From Chlorobiaceae bacterium (GTDB taxonomy: Bacteria; Bacteroidota; Chlorobiia; Chlorobiales; Chlorobiaceae): DNA of 64,000 nt. The translations under genes and the position numbers were made by a program. The stretch covers positions 124,001-188,000 of the forward strand of contig JAAXWQ010000001.1 in the NCBI GenBank assembly GCA_013335115.1, written 5' to 3'. This document shows positions 47,655 through 60,935 of the stretch, one piece after another. The notes below the pieces were generated by a model. That model did not search any database. It had not been told where the DNA came from and saw only the letters and a program-made list of their open reading frames with translations. The stretch's first letter is position 1, and each line of letters opens with the position of its first letter.

Positions 47655-48296
47655 ATGAACCAAAAAGGAAAAACCATGAAAAAATCAACCAAAACCGCAA
47701 CTCTTGCTGTTGCGCTCTTCGCCGGAATCGGCAGCACAGCCCTTGCCAACGGCACCGAAACCGTCGCCCCGCCACAGGCTCCGGCCACCATGGCGCCAGC
47801 TCCCGAACCCTACATGCCTCCACAGGCGGCGCGGGCAACATCGGTTCCGACATCTGGCCCCTACATCAGCGGGGCAGGTGGTGTCGGCATCTCCGGCAAC
47901 AGGGACGTGGATACCGGGTATGTGCTGAACGCCGCCGCCGGCTACCGTTTCGACAACGCAAGGTTGGAAGCCGCCGTCGGCTACCAGCGCCATGGATTGA
48001 AAAATAACGATGGACACCTGTCGTACCTTACCTTCATGGCGAACGCGTATTATGATGCCGAAGAGATCTCCGGCTTCAAGCCGTATGTCATGGGAGGCAT
48101 CGGAGTGACTGATGAACACTTCTCGCCGATAGGCCACAATGACAGCAATTTGGTCTGGCAGGTCGGCACGGGCATTGGAATCAAAATGGATGAACGGACT
48201 ACGTTCGACCTCGGATACCGTTATTTCAGGCCCGAAAACGGGGATGTGACCTTCAAGTCACACAACATCCTGGCTGGAATCAGGTACCAGTTCTGA
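47655..48296 (+). CDS. Outer membrane beta-barrel protein (porin/OmpA-like)
   Basis: Signal peptide; amphipathic beta strands; terminal F (GIRYQF). Confidence 0.85.
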   Translation: MNQKGKTMKKSTKTATLAVALFAGIGSTALANGTETVAPPQAPATMAPAPEPYMPPQAARATSVPTSGPYISGAGGVGISGNRDVDTGYVLNAAAGYRFDNARLEAAVGYQRHGLKNNDGHLSYLTFMANAYYDAEEISGFKPYVMGGIGVTDEHFSPIGHNDSNLVWQVGTGIGIKMDERTTFDLGYRYFRPENGDVTFKSHNILAGIRYQF

Positions 48297-48319
48297 ACCA
48301 GACTTGCCAGGAGCACAAC

Positions 48320-48353
48320 CTTGAGCCGGATGGAGAGACCATCCGGCTTTTTT
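48320..48353 (+). terminator. Rho-independent terminator after OMP gene
   Basis: gagccggatggagagaccatccggctttttt. Confidence 0.8.
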
Positions 48354-48670
48354 ATAAACAAATTTTATATATTGGCAGGAATACCGAAGAGCACTTCCGT
48401 ACTGATTCGGATTCCGGGCAGAGGAGCCCGCTCCCCTTTCGATTGCATCCCGCACCGGTTATAGTTTGCCATCGCGCGTCGCTCCCCAGAGGCGTCCCCA
48501 GTCATCCCCACTCCAGGCATCTTTCTCGTAGCAGAGGAAAGGAATCAACCCACCGCTCAGGGAAGAGGCCCGGTGCTACTCGTCCGGACCAGCAGAAGGA
48601 ACCGTGGGCAGCGGGTCCACGATGACATCGATGGGCAGATCGGACATAGTTAACCGTAAAATTCAAGGGC

Positions 48671-48907
48671 ATGGACATGGAAGAAAAAATCAAGTCACAT
48701 CTTATCGAACGGCTGGGACTGGACGGCATCGACCCGGGGGCGGAAGGGACCATGTTCATCCTTCGTTATGACAGCCAGGACGCTGAAGACCGGCGACAAT
48801 TCGAGTGGGACGGCCTTATCAGCGAACTTGCCCGGCAGTCGGTGATGCACGGGCTTGAGGATGTACTCGAAGCAGCACATATCGAAGTCCATAATCCGGC
48901 ATCCTGA
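48671..48907 (+). CDS. Small acidic hypothetical protein
   Basis: 78-aa ORF; no recognised family. Confidence 0.4.
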   Translation: MDMEEKIKSHLIERLGLDGIDPGAEGTMFILRYDSQDAEDRRQFEWDGLISELARQSVMHGLEDVLEAAHIEVHNPAS

Positions 48908-49131
48908 AACAGGAGCCCCGATCTGCCTTGAAGAATCCTCCCGGGCAGGCACCCGGAAAGGAATGCTCACCGTCCAGGGCAAGGAAACCGGCTGCCGGGC
49001 GGCGCCCTTCACCAGTCGAAGATCTTCACCATCAACATGCCGATAACCGCGAAAATACCTCAAGGGCTACGAGTTCGTCGACGGCCATCGTATATTGAAA
49101 GGCACTTCCATTTATTTGTCTCGAAACCCTC

Positions 49132-51912
49132 TTGTTTCTTTGTCCTGACCAGTCGGATCCGAAATCCTCATGTACCATGGGAACGCTCTGGTTTCCACAC
49201 TCCGCACGTATGTTGAAGGCAATCGCCGCATCGTTGCTGGCGGCCACACTCAGCCTCCCGTGCCGCGCTTCAGTACGGGAGGCTGGGAACCGTACGGGAG
49301 AGCTTCAGGCTGCAGCGACCGTCCGGGTCGTGCCGGATGCCGGCATCAAGACCGGACAGTTCGAGATCCTGCTCCATGGCAGAGAGTGGAGGCGCCTGTG
49401 GACGACGCCGATCGAAATACCGATCCTTGACCTTCGCACATTTGCCGGCGGGTTGGCGCCGATAGAAGAGGGGGGCGACCACCTCTCGAGGAGCCTGTCG
49501 TTCCAGGGCGGCGATGCAAAGCGATACCTGTTCGTCACCCTCGGCAAGGATCCGGCCCGGGGACTGTCGCCGAACCTGCGCGGCACCGCACTCGAACGCT
49601 TGATGCGGGCAGACACCGCTGCAATCAACCCCTTCGCGGAACTGATGATGGCCCCGCTCCTTGAAGCCGCGGGAGTGCCCCATGCCGAGCCCCGCCTGGT
49701 CGTCCTGCCCCGGGACCCCGCCCTCCCCGGCAGGATCCTTGATGCTTTCGGAGGAATCGCCGGCACGATCGAGGAACTGCCGGCAGGGTCCGACACGGTC
49801 TCCGGGGAATTCATGGGCGCCCGAAGGATCATCGACAGCGACAAGCTCCTGCGTGAGCTGCAGCAGGACAACAGCACGGTCGTCGATGCACGGGTCTACC
49901 TGAAAGCCCGGCTTGTCGATATCCTCGTCGGGGACGGGGACCGTATGCCGGACCAATGGAGCTGGGCCGGCTATGGCGACAGCGGGCACTGGCTGTGGGT
50001 ACCGGTGCCGATCCGGCATTACCAGGCGTTTTCCAGGAGGGGCGGCCCGGTCTCACTGATGCCGCACCTTCAGGATTTCGGCCCGAAGTACCCCGACATG
50101 AAAGGGCTCACCCGATCAGCCCGTGAACTGGACCGCCGGATCCTTCCCCGGCTCTCAAGAAGCGAGTGGATGGATACCACCAGGGAACTGCAACTGGCAC
50201 TCACCGACAGCTTGATTGCCGAAGCGGTCCGGAGGATGCCTCGGGAGGCCTATCCACTGGAGGGGAAAAACCTCGAAGAGGGGCTCATGTCGCGAAGGGA
50301 CCGCCTCGGGGAAGCATCGTCTGAATTCTACCGCCTCATGGCGAAAGTTGTCGAGATCCACGCTTCGTCCATGACCGAACAGATCGCTGCGCATCGACTT
50401 CCGGGAGGAGGACTCGACCTGGTGATGTACCGGAAGGATCCGGAGGGCGGAAAAACCGGTGCATCACCCATCTTCCATCGAACCTTCGTGCCCGCCGAAA
50501 CCCGGGAGGTCAGGATCTACACGGGTGGCGGCAACGACGTCATTCTCATTGACGGACCTGCCGACGGGAACGCCGTCATCGCAAGATTCATCGATGGGAG
50601 CGGCAGTGTGCGCTTCGAAGACCGGACTGGAGCCACATCCCATGCAGGGCGGAGCAGCGGGAAAAAGCTCAACCACCTCTACGATGCCGGGCCGGGTTCG
50701 GCCATCGCATCCGGCCCCCACACCAGGACCGCCACCCGTCGGGTTGGCCTCGAACCGGGTCAGCCCGACTCCGGCACCGAGTTCACCTCCGGAATTTCGA
50801 CCGTCCGGCTCAACTACTCGTCGGATTACGGAGCCCTTGCAGGATGGGGGGTAAAATTCGACGAGTATGGCTTCGACGATGCTCCCTACCGTTACCATGG
50901 CGAGCTCGACGGGGCCGTCGCCGGCGGGGAAGGGCTCCGCTACCGGATCGGAGCGAAAGGCGACATCGAAACGCTCGCCAGGAACGCGAGCGTGCACCTG
51001 GAAGCGGCCACCAGCACGCTCGACAACCTGAAGCACTACGGGCTTGGCAACGAAACGAATCCCGTCGTGGCAGGCATGGACGAAACCGATTTCGCAACCC
51101 GGTCGAACGTCACGACACTCTCCGTGTCGATCAACTATCCCCGCCGGTACAGCCAGCCCTACTTTTTAGAGGCGGGCATCGAGGCGAAATGGATCACCAC
51201 CGCTCCAGAAGCGGACTCGTTCTTCGTATCCGATCGGGCGCAGATCGTCGGCGAGGATGTCGATTTTACGGACAACCTGCGGTTAGGATTTCACTACGAT
51301 TCGAGAGACAGCGGCAAGGAACTCGCGTTCACGACAAGGAGAAAGGGCAGACAGCCTGTCGACCGCCGTTCCATGTCGACCAGCGCTGCGCTCAGCGGCA
51401 TAAGCGTCGATATCGTGGGAAGGTACTATCCTGAACGCATGGGCAACCGCTCGGCATTCGGAAAGCTGAACGGCGAGTTTCGAACCGTTGTGCCGCTGAA
51501 CGAAACACGCTATTCCAGGATTGCATTCCGGGTCGGAGGTCAGAAGGACTGGGGCGAATACCCCTATTTCGAGGCCGCCACCATCGGTGGGGGCAACTCG
51601 GTCCGGGGCTACGACAGGAACCGCTTCGCCGGCGATGCTTCGGCATATGCGAACACCGAACTCCGCCTGTACGGCGGGCACGGAACGCTCCTCGTCCCGA
51701 TCCTGTTCGGGCCCCTCTTCTTCATCGACACTGGACGGGTCTTCCTGGCCGGTGAAGCGTCGTCCCAATGGCATACGGGCGTCGGCGGAGGCATCTGGGT
51801 CGCGTTCTTCGAATCCCGGTACAGCGCCCACCTTGCCGTCGCCAGGGGGCTCGACTCCGGCAGGCTGACGTCAGGCTACGGAATCTACGCCCAGGGGGGG
51901 TTCAGCTTCTGA
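49132..51912 (+). CDS. Large outer-membrane protein: kinase-like N-terminal region plus D15/BamA-like beta-barrel
   Basis: LVDILVGDGDRMPDQWSWAGYGDSGHWLWVPVP region; C-terminal GGGNSVRGYDRNRF and terminal GGFSF. Confidence 0.75.
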   Translation: MFLCPDQSDPKSSCTMGTLWFPHSARMLKAIAASLLAATLSLPCRASVREAGNRTGELQAAATVRVVPDAGIKTGQFEILLHGREWRRLWTTPIEIPILDLRTFAGGLAPIEEGGDHLSRSLSFQGGDAKRYLFVTLGKDPARGLSPNLRGTALERLMRADTAAINPFAELMMAPLLEAAGVPHAEPRLVVLPRDPALPGRILDAFGGIAGTIEELPAGSDTVSGEFMGARRIIDSDKLLRELQQDNSTVVDARVYLKARLVDILVGDGDRMPDQWSWAGYGDSGHWLWVPVPIRHYQAFSRRGGPVSLMPHLQDFGPKYPDMKGLTRSARELDRRILPRLSRSEWMDTTRELQLALTDSLIAEAVRRMPREAYPLEGKNLEEGLMSRRDRLGEASSEFYRLMAKVVEIHASSMTEQIAAHRLPGGGLDLVMYRKDPEGGKTGASPIFHRTFVPAETREVRIYTGGGNDVILIDGPADGNAVIARFIDGSGSVRFEDRTGATSHAGRSSGKKLNHLYDAGPGSAIASGPHTRTATRRVGLEPGQPDSGTEFTSGISTVRLNYSSDYGALAGWGVKFDEYGFDDAPYRYHGELDGAVAGGEGLRYRIGAKGDIETLARNASVHLEAATSTLDNLKHYGLGNETNPVVAGMDETDFATRSNVTTLSVSINYPRRYSQPYFLEAGIEAKWITTAPEADSFFVSDRAQIVGEDVDFTDNLRLGFHYDSRDSGKELAFTTRRKGRQPVDRRSMSTSAALSGISVDIVGRYYPERMGNRSAFGKLNGEFRTVVPLNETRYSRIAFRVGGQKDWGEYPYFEAATIGGGNSVRGYDRNRFAGDASAYANTELRLYGGHGTLLVPILFGPLFFIDTGRVFLAGEASSQWHTGVGGGIWVAFFESRYSAHLAVARGLDSGRLTSGYGIYAQGGFSF

Positions 51913-51991
51913 GCCGTCGTTCGACGGTCGAAATCATGAGGCAGCGTCGCCATCGGCTTCATCACCCGACAAATTATGATCACACTCCCGC

Positions 51992-52552
51992 ATGAGAAAA
52001 ACAACCATCCCCGGTTTTCCCGTACAGCGCCCGCCGCTGATCGATGCATTATTCGAACCTTACCGACAGACGCTCGGTTCCGATTTCGATGGCTACCGCA
52101 ACCACAGCATCCGTGTGTTCAACTTCTGCCGGGCCCTTTCCGGAAACCATCCGGACGATGAGGGGAAGATTGCCCTTGCGGCCGTGTTCCACGATCTCGG
52201 CATCTGGACGGACATGACTTTCGATTACCTTCCCCACTCCCGGAGACTTGCACGCGCCTGGCTCGAAAAAAACGGGCGTGATGCATGGATCGATGAAATC
52301 GACAGGATAATCGAGCAACATCACAAGATCACGGCATTCAATGCCAACCCTGCGTGGCTCGTCGAACCGTTCAGAAAGGCCGATCTGGTGGATCTCTCGG
52401 GAGGGCTGGTCAGGTTCAGGCTGGATGATGAATTTGTCCGCGAAGTACTCGAAGAGTTCCCAAACGCAGGGTTCCACAAAACCCTTCTCAGACTGTCGAT
52501 ACAACGGATGAAATCACACCCCTGCAATCCGTTGCCGATGATGAAATGGTAG
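51992..52552 (+). CDS. HD domain-containing phosphohydrolase
   Basis: YRNHSIRVFNF, LAAVFHDLGIW, IIEQHHKI. Confidence 0.8.
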   Translation: MRKTTIPGFPVQRPPLIDALFEPYRQTLGSDFDGYRNHSIRVFNFCRALSGNHPDDEGKIALAAVFHDLGIWTDMTFDYLPHSRRLARAWLEKNGRDAWIDEIDRIIEQHHKITAFNANPAWLVEPFRKADLVDLSGGLVRFRLDDEFVREVLEEFPNAGFHKTLLRLSIQRMKSHPCNPLPMMKW

Positions 52553-52576
52553 GTACAAAACCTGGCTCGGATGGGT

Positions 52577-53524
52577 TCAGGCGCTCTTGAACACCCAGTA
52601 GAGCTCGGTGCCCTGCTTCACCTTGTCGAAACGGCCCGAGGCGAGCATCGACTCCATCGCCTGCCTTACGGCGCCAGGCTCTTCCGGGAAACATTCGAGC
52701 AGGGCGCCTTCGAGTTCGCGTTCCTGCACCGGATGCCTGACAGCGATAGCCGTCACCGCTTCGAGCAGGTCAGCGGCGCCTTTCAGGTTCATGCTGCCCT
52801 TGACCGGATGAACCACCGGGGCTGCCCTGGACAAGACGAAGACGGCCCTGGCAACGCCCTCCTCTTCGGGCATGGCGACGATGCTTTCCGGGGCGGGCCG
52901 GTTCGGCACCACCAGATGGACCGTATCCGGGCGGATATCGGCAAGCACCGAAACAAGGTCCTCAAGCGCCGCTTCCGTATCGTTCAGGCCGGCGATCAGC
53001 ATCACCTCGACCCACAACTTCCCGGAGTACTCCTCCCTGAACTGCCTGAGCCCATCGATGTGCTGCCTGAATCCGAAGCCTGCGGCAGGCCGGTCGATCC
53101 GGTTGTAGAGCTCCTCCGAACCGGCATTGAGCGACGGAAGCACGGCGTCTGCCTCAAGCAGCTCCGCACGGACCTCTGGCAGGTGCAGCAGGGAACCGTT
53201 GGTGATGACGGCTACCGGGATCTCGGTGCGCTGCTTCAGCTCATGGATGATCCAGCCGATCCCCTGGTAGAGGGTCGTCTCGCCCGAACCGACAAAAGTG
53301 ACCCAGTCGATCGAAGGGTTGCTCGCGATGGCCTCGACGATCTCCTTCAGGATATCCTCCTTCGGAAAGAACTCGCTACGCTCCGTCACGAACTGCTTCG
53401 TCCGGCCAAGCTGGCAGTAGATGCAGTTCCAGGTGCAGCTCTTCGGGGGCAGTAGGTCGACGCCGAGGGACTGGCCGAGTCTTTTGGAGGATACCGGACC
53501 GAATACGTACTTCATGGCGCTCAC
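52577..53524 (-). CDS. Radical SAM protein (YfkA/wyosine-like 'VFGPVSSKRLGQSLGVDLLP' family)
   Basis: GVDLLPPKSCTWNCIYCQLGRT; TFVGSGETTLYQGIG. Confidence 0.85.
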   Translation of the reverse strand: MSAMKYVFGPVSSKRLGQSLGVDLLPPKSCTWNCIYCQLGRTKQFVTERSEFFPKEDILKEIVEAIASNPSIDWVTFVGSGETTLYQGIGWIIHELKQRTEIPVAVITNGSLLHLPEVRAELLEADAVLPSLNAGSEELYNRIDRPAAGFGFRQHIDGLRQFREEYSGKLWVEVMLIAGLNDTEAALEDLVSVLADIRPDTVHLVVPNRPAPESIVAMPEEEGVARAVFVLSRAAPVVHPVKGSMNLKGAADLLEAVTAIAVRHPVQERELEGALLECFPEEPGAVRQAMESMLASGRFDKVKQGTELYWVFKSA

Positions 53525-54876
53525 CCCTTTCCTGATTCTGCGGCCGCCGAGAATTCAGCGATCTTGGCCTGGCTCTCGGCCTCGAACTCCTCCTTGGAGA
53601 TGTGCGGCAGCACCAGGCTCGACGCGGTGAACGCCACGATCTCGAGCCCGAAGATAGCCGCGTAGGCCATCATGTGGTTGCCGGTGAGCGTAAAGACCAC
53701 GTCGCGGATGACCCCGGCGCCGAAATGGCCGATGAAGATCGCCAGGCTCTGCGCCGTACCCCAGAGGCCCATGTAGATGCCGCTACGCCCGGCGGTCATG
53801 TTCATCATCATCGAAATGTTCGAAACGCTCGCCATGCCGAGTCCGACGCCGGTCACCACGAGCGAAATCCGCAACAGATCGAGGTTGTGCATGAACCCGG
53901 CCACGATAATCATGCTGAAACCCACCCCTCCGAAGACATTGCCGATATATGCCCCCCGTTTGAATCCGATCCTCGACAGCAGGAACCCGGTCAGCAGCAT
54001 GAAGATCAGCTGCGTCCCGCCCATCGTCGGCTTGAAGAGCTTGGTCGTCTGCGAGACCGGCATCTGGAAAACCTCGGCGCCAAAGGGATCCATGACCACC
54101 TCGTTGGCGAAAAGGGCGAAGATCGAGATGAAGATGTAGAGCGCGAACTGCAGGGTTTTGGGCGACGACGAGAGCAGCTGTACCGATTTGGCGAAGGTGA
54201 TGCCGTGCTTTTCTTTGGCAGGACCGGTTTGCGCGTTCCGGGACTCGACGCCGATCACCGCCAGGACGCCGACACCGAGAGCGACGAGGGCGCAGATTTC
54301 GGCAACGTAGGTAAGTCGCTCAGGGGTGAAGACCTTGAGGTAGGAACCGATGGTCCAGTTGGAGACAATCGCCGTCAGTACCATCAGCGTCCAGCTTGCA
54401 CCGGCGATCTTGCCGATATCCTTCTCGTCGACCATGTCGGCGATCAGCGAGTAATAGGCCGTGGTCGCCACCTGCAGCCCGAAGCCGAACAGCAGGAAGA
54501 TCACGCAGAGCTTCCAGAGGCCGATATCAGCCAGGGCGGAGAGCACGGTCTCCGAAAACGATCCCGAAACCATGTGGACCTCATAGGCCGCCGACGGAGA
54601 CAGGACGAAGGAGATGACGCAGCTGAGCAAGCCGATGAGCACGTACGGGGTCCGACGGTAGCCGAAGATGCTGAAGCGGTCGGAAAGGTTGCCGGCCCAC
54701 ACCTTCACCCCCATGATCGCCAGCAGCTCCTTGAGGCTGATGAGGCCGAGGGCAATGGTCGCCGGCAGGTGCAGCTCCTTGATCATGACCCGGTTCAGGA
54801 TGTCCTGGACGAAACCGAGCATCATTCCGAACCCCATCTGGAAGAAAGCGAGCCGGATAAGATTGAACCTTTTCAT
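53521..54876 (-). CDS. PucC/BCD-family MFS transporter (bacteriochlorophyll delivery-like)
   Basis: 12-TM; FNLIRLAFFQMGFGMMLGFVQDILNRVMIKEL...; ATG at 54876. Confidence 0.85.
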   Translation of the reverse strand: MKRFNLIRLAFFQMGFGMMLGFVQDILNRVMIKELHLPATIALGLISLKELLAIMGVKVWAGNLSDRFSIFGYRRTPYVLIGLLSCVISFVLSPSAAYEVHMVSGSFSETVLSALADIGLWKLCVIFLLFGFGLQVATTAYYSLIADMVDEKDIGKIAGASWTLMVLTAIVSNWTIGSYLKVFTPERLTYVAEICALVALGVGVLAVIGVESRNAQTGPAKEKHGITFAKSVQLLSSSPKTLQFALYIFISIFALFANEVVMDPFGAEVFQMPVSQTTKLFKPTMGGTQLIFMLLTGFLLSRIGFKRGAYIGNVFGGVGFSMIIVAGFMHNLDLLRISLVVTGVGLGMASVSNISMMMNMTAGRSGIYMGLWGTAQSLAIFIGHFGAGVIRDVVFTLTGNHMMAYAAIFGLEIVAFTASSLVLPHISKEEFEAESQAKIAEFSAAAESGKG

Positions 54877-55048
54877 GCGCCTCCGAAAGTTGGGTGAAAA
54901 CGGGGAATAAGGCCCGTAATTTACACAAAAGGAAGCCGTTCTGAAACAGCACGCAATCCCGGGATAAAACACGAAAAGCTGCCCCGGTTTTGCTTCCGGG
55001 ACAGCCTCCTCAAAATTCCCCGAATGTCCGGGACGACGCTCACCAGGC

Positions 55049-55492
55049 TTACTTCGACCGCTCCACCATGTAAAGCACGGCGTTGGCGACCTCATCCCTG
55101 CCCAGCTCTTCGTTGCCGCCCTTTGGCGGCATGGCCCCCTTCTTGCCCTCGTATCCATCCAATGACTTCTGCGTCAAGGCCTCGAGGCCAAGCGGAATCC
55201 GCGCTGCCCAATCCTCCTTTTTCCCGGGCTTCGGTGCTCCGCCGGTGCCGCTGTCGTGGCAGCCCGCACAGCTCCGCTCGTAAACCTCCTCGCCAGCAGC
55301 AACCTTCGGATCGGTGATATGCAGATCGAACTCCGACGGCTTCTCGCCATTGGCGATTTCAGCACTTTCATTGGCGAGCTGCGCCGGAGCGACAGGCGCC
55401 TGTGCCGCCGGCTCCGGGGTTTCGGTTTTCTGTGGGCTGCAGGCGCCGAGTACCAGAAGGCCCGTCGCTGCAAACGCTGCAAAATGCTTCAT
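55049..55492 (-). CDS. c-type cytochrome (class I, cytochrome c5/c-555-like)
   Basis: Lipobox-like LGAC; CAGCH haem motif; GAMPPKGG distal Met. Confidence 0.9.
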   Translation of the reverse strand: MKHFAAFAATGLLVLGACSPQKTETPEPAAQAPVAPAQLANESAEIANGEKPSEFDLHITDPKVAAGEEVYERSCAGCHDSGTGGAPKPGKKEDWAARIPLGLEALTQKSLDGYEGKKGAMPPKGGNEELGRDEVANAVLYMVERSK

Positions 55493-55610
55493 GGCTGGTG
55501 TGTTGGTTTTGATCACTGACGAATATGGACATTGGCTTATTGTAGCAAATCCCCCACGATTTCACAAAGCCCTCATCACACGCACAGGAACCACCTCCCC
55601 CTCCCCAACT

Positions 55611-55680
55611 ATCCATTATCCATTATCCATTATCAATTATCCATTATCAATTGTCCATTGTCCATTATCCATTGTCAACT
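55611..55680. repeat. 7-bp short tandem repeat, 10 units
   Basis: atccatt x3, atcaatt, atccatt, atcaatt, gtccatt x2, atccatt, gtcaact. Confidence 0.9.
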
Positions 55681-55747
55681 CCCCCGCGGAACCTGCCCGG
55701 CTTGGAAATCATGGCTATTTTGGTTATCGTGCCCTTTGATATTTTCA

Positions 55748-55832
55748 TCCGGGGGTGCTGCCGTGGTCGGTTCCGCAGTGGCTGAGATCAGACCCTTCAA
55801 CTTGATGCAGGTAATGCTGACGCAAGGAACGA
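55748..55832 (+). promoter_or_regulatory. TPP (THI-box) riboswitch upstream of thiC
   Basis: gggggtgctg...ggctgagatcagacccttcaacttgatgcaggtaatgctgacgcaaggaa matches THI element core (GGGGTGC, CTGAGA, ACCCTT, GGTAATGC). Confidence 0.93.
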
Positions 55833-55835
55833 TGA

Positions 55836-57560
<1,725 letters not shown>

Positions 57561-57639
57561 TCGAAAAAAACGCTCCGGGAAAAGTGGTGCATGAAGAGAA
57601 GATGCCGGGCTGGAGCTCGGCGCTACCGGGGGTAATGGA

Positions 57640-57684
57640 ATAAAAAAAAGGCTGCTACCGGGTTACGGTGCAGCCTTTTTTTTA
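57640..57684. terminator. Terminator between thiC and tpiA (convergent)
   Basis: aaaaaaaaggctgctaccgggttacggtgcagccttttttttatt. Confidence 0.85.
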
Positions 57685-57704
57685 TTCTGTTTGGCGTATT
57701 GCGT

Positions 57705-58457
57705 TCAGCAGGCGGCCTTGACGATCGCCATGAAGTCGTCAGCGTTCAGGCTCGCGCCGCCAATCAGCCCGCCATCGATATTGGGCATAGCGAAGAGCTC
57801 CGCGGCGTTCGATCCCTTCACGCTGCCGCCGTACTGGATGCGGAGGTGGTCCGCAGCCGTCTGTCCGTAAAGGCCGGCGACCGTCGCGCGGATCGAAGCG
57901 TGGACCTCTTCGGCCTGGGCGCTGGTGGCCGTCTTGCCGGTACCGATGGCCCAGACAGGTTCGTAGGCTATGACCAGGCTGCTGATGTCGGCTACCCCGT
58001 CGAGCCCCTCGACCACCTGGCCGGTGATCACGCTCCCGGTGACACCGGACTCACGCTCCTGGAGCGTCTCGCCGACGCACAGGATGACCCGGAGCCCCTG
58101 CTCCAGGGCTTTTTTCACCTTGCGGTTGACAATGGCGCTGGTGTCACCGAAGAACTGGCGTCGCTCGGAGTGCCCGAGGATGACATAACGGCAGCCCACC
58201 GCAGCCAGCATGCTTGCCGAGACTTCGCCCGTGAAAGCTCCATCGTTCTCGTAATGGCAGTTCTGGGCCGTGAGCAGGATGTCGCTCCATTCAATGAGCT
58301 TGCCGACCTCATGCAGGGCGAGGAACGTCGGGGCGATGCCCACTTCACAGCAATGGATGCCCTTGCCCACCTTTTCGGCGATGGCAGTGGCAAGTTCGAG
58401 GGATTCGGCAACGGAGTTGTTCATCTTCCAGTTGCCTACAACAATCTTTGTGCGCAT
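57705..58457 (-). CDS. tpiA: Triosephosphate isomerase
   Basis: [41 protein letters not shown]. Confidence 0.97.
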   Translation of the reverse strand: MRTKIVVGNWKMNNSVAESLELATAIAEKVGKGIHCCEVGIAPTFLALHEVGKLIEWSDILLTAQNCHYENDGAFTGEVSASMLAAVGCRYVILGHSERRQFFGDTSAIVNRKVKKALEQGLRVILCVGETLQERESGVTGSVITGQVVEGLDGVADISSLVIAYEPVWAIGTGKTATSAQAEEVHASIRATVAGLYGQTAADHLRIQYGGSVKGSNAAELFAMPNIDGGLIGGASLNADDFMAIVKAAC

Positions 58458-58458
58458 A

Positions 58459-58683
58459 TCAGTATTCGGTTACTACCTCGCGGTAGATTTTGTCGATCTC
58501 GGCGATCTGGAAGGTGTGTTTTCCCGAACGGGCGTCCTTGAGTTCGAGCTTGTCGTGGTCGAGCGCCGTGATGCGACCGTGCCAGACGCGCTTCTCAGTG
58601 GTGACAAGGTTGATCTCCTTGTCGAGCAGTTCCCGGCTGCCGCCGATCTGCTTCGTGGTATAGATGATCTGTCGTTTTCCCAT
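58459..58683 (-). CDS. Small hypothetical protein
   Basis: [48 protein letters not shown]...; 2-nt gap to tpiA start. Confidence 0.6.
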   Translation of the reverse strand: MGKRQIIYTTKQIGGSRELLDKEINLVTTEKRVWHGRITALDHDKLELKDARSGKHTFQIAEIDKIYREVVTEY

Positions 58684-58708
58684 GGAAGGCGTTTTTGGAT
58701 TAGGTCCC

Positions 58709-59188
58709 CTATTTAACAAAAATATCCAAGATCTCATAATGGAGTTCACCCTTGGGTACGCTGATGCGGACCTTGTCACCAACCGACTTGCCGATCAGGG
58801 ACTTGCCGACAGGAGAGCGGACCGAGATCTTTCCAAGGTCGGAGTCGGCCTCCTCCGAGGAAACCAGGGTGTATTCGATGATCTCGTCATCGGCCAGGAG
58901 GTTCCTGAGCTTGACGGAGGTGAGGATATAGACCCGGTCGGTCTTGATCTGCTTGGGATCGAGGATAGTGGCCGCGGCCAGTTTGTTTTCGAGGTCGACG
59001 ATCCGCGACTCGAGCTGTGACTGCTCCTCGCGTGCCGCATCGTATTCGGCGTTTTCACTGAGGTCACCGTGGGATCGCGCTTCGGCGATCTTTTCGAGTA
59101 CCTCCTTGCGGGTCTGCGTGATCAGCACATGAAGATCCTCCTTGAGCCGGTTGTACCCATCCCTTGTCAGATAAATGCGATCACTCAT
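58709..59188 (-). CDS. greA: Transcription elongation factor GreA
   Basis: [48 protein letters not shown]. Confidence 0.95.
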   Translation of the reverse strand: MSDRIYLTRDGYNRLKEDLHVLITQTRKEVLEKIAEARSHGDLSENAEYDAAREEQSQLESRIVDLENKLAAATILDPKQIKTDRVYILTSVKLRNLLADDEIIEYTLVSSEEADSDLGKISVRSPVGKSLIGKSVGDKVRISVPKGELHYEILDIFVK

Positions 59189-59322
59189 GTCTCTACTTGT
59201 TTTGGTTTGCAATTCGAAAGTGCATGACAATCACCGCTCGGCCGTATCATGCACAACCCGCCTCCGGATCGGTGGAACGACCCGATTTCGGAAGCCCTGA
59301 CGATACACGTGCTAACAAAAAA

Positions 59323-59356
59323 GAAGTAAAGTCAGCAGCGGGGCTGACTTTACTTC
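59323..59356. terminator. 14-bp perfect stem hairpin, probable terminator for degQ side
   Basis: gaagtaaagtcagc ... gctgactttacttc. Confidence 0.7.
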
Positions 59357-59398
59357 CTGTAAGAATGTACGCATCTTTCTTTTCAGGGCAAAATGCCA

Positions 59399-60892
<1,494 letters not shown>

Positions 60893-60935
60893 GAAGTCTC
60901 CGGATTGGGGTTGTTCAGGACAAGGTTTCGATACT

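Noticed and set aside
53602-54897. 431-aa plus-strand ORF
   Set aside because: Antisense to PucC-family gene; His/Asp-rich shadow ORF
55611-55680. Possible CRISPR-like array
   Set aside because: Repeats are 7 bp and contiguous with no spacers
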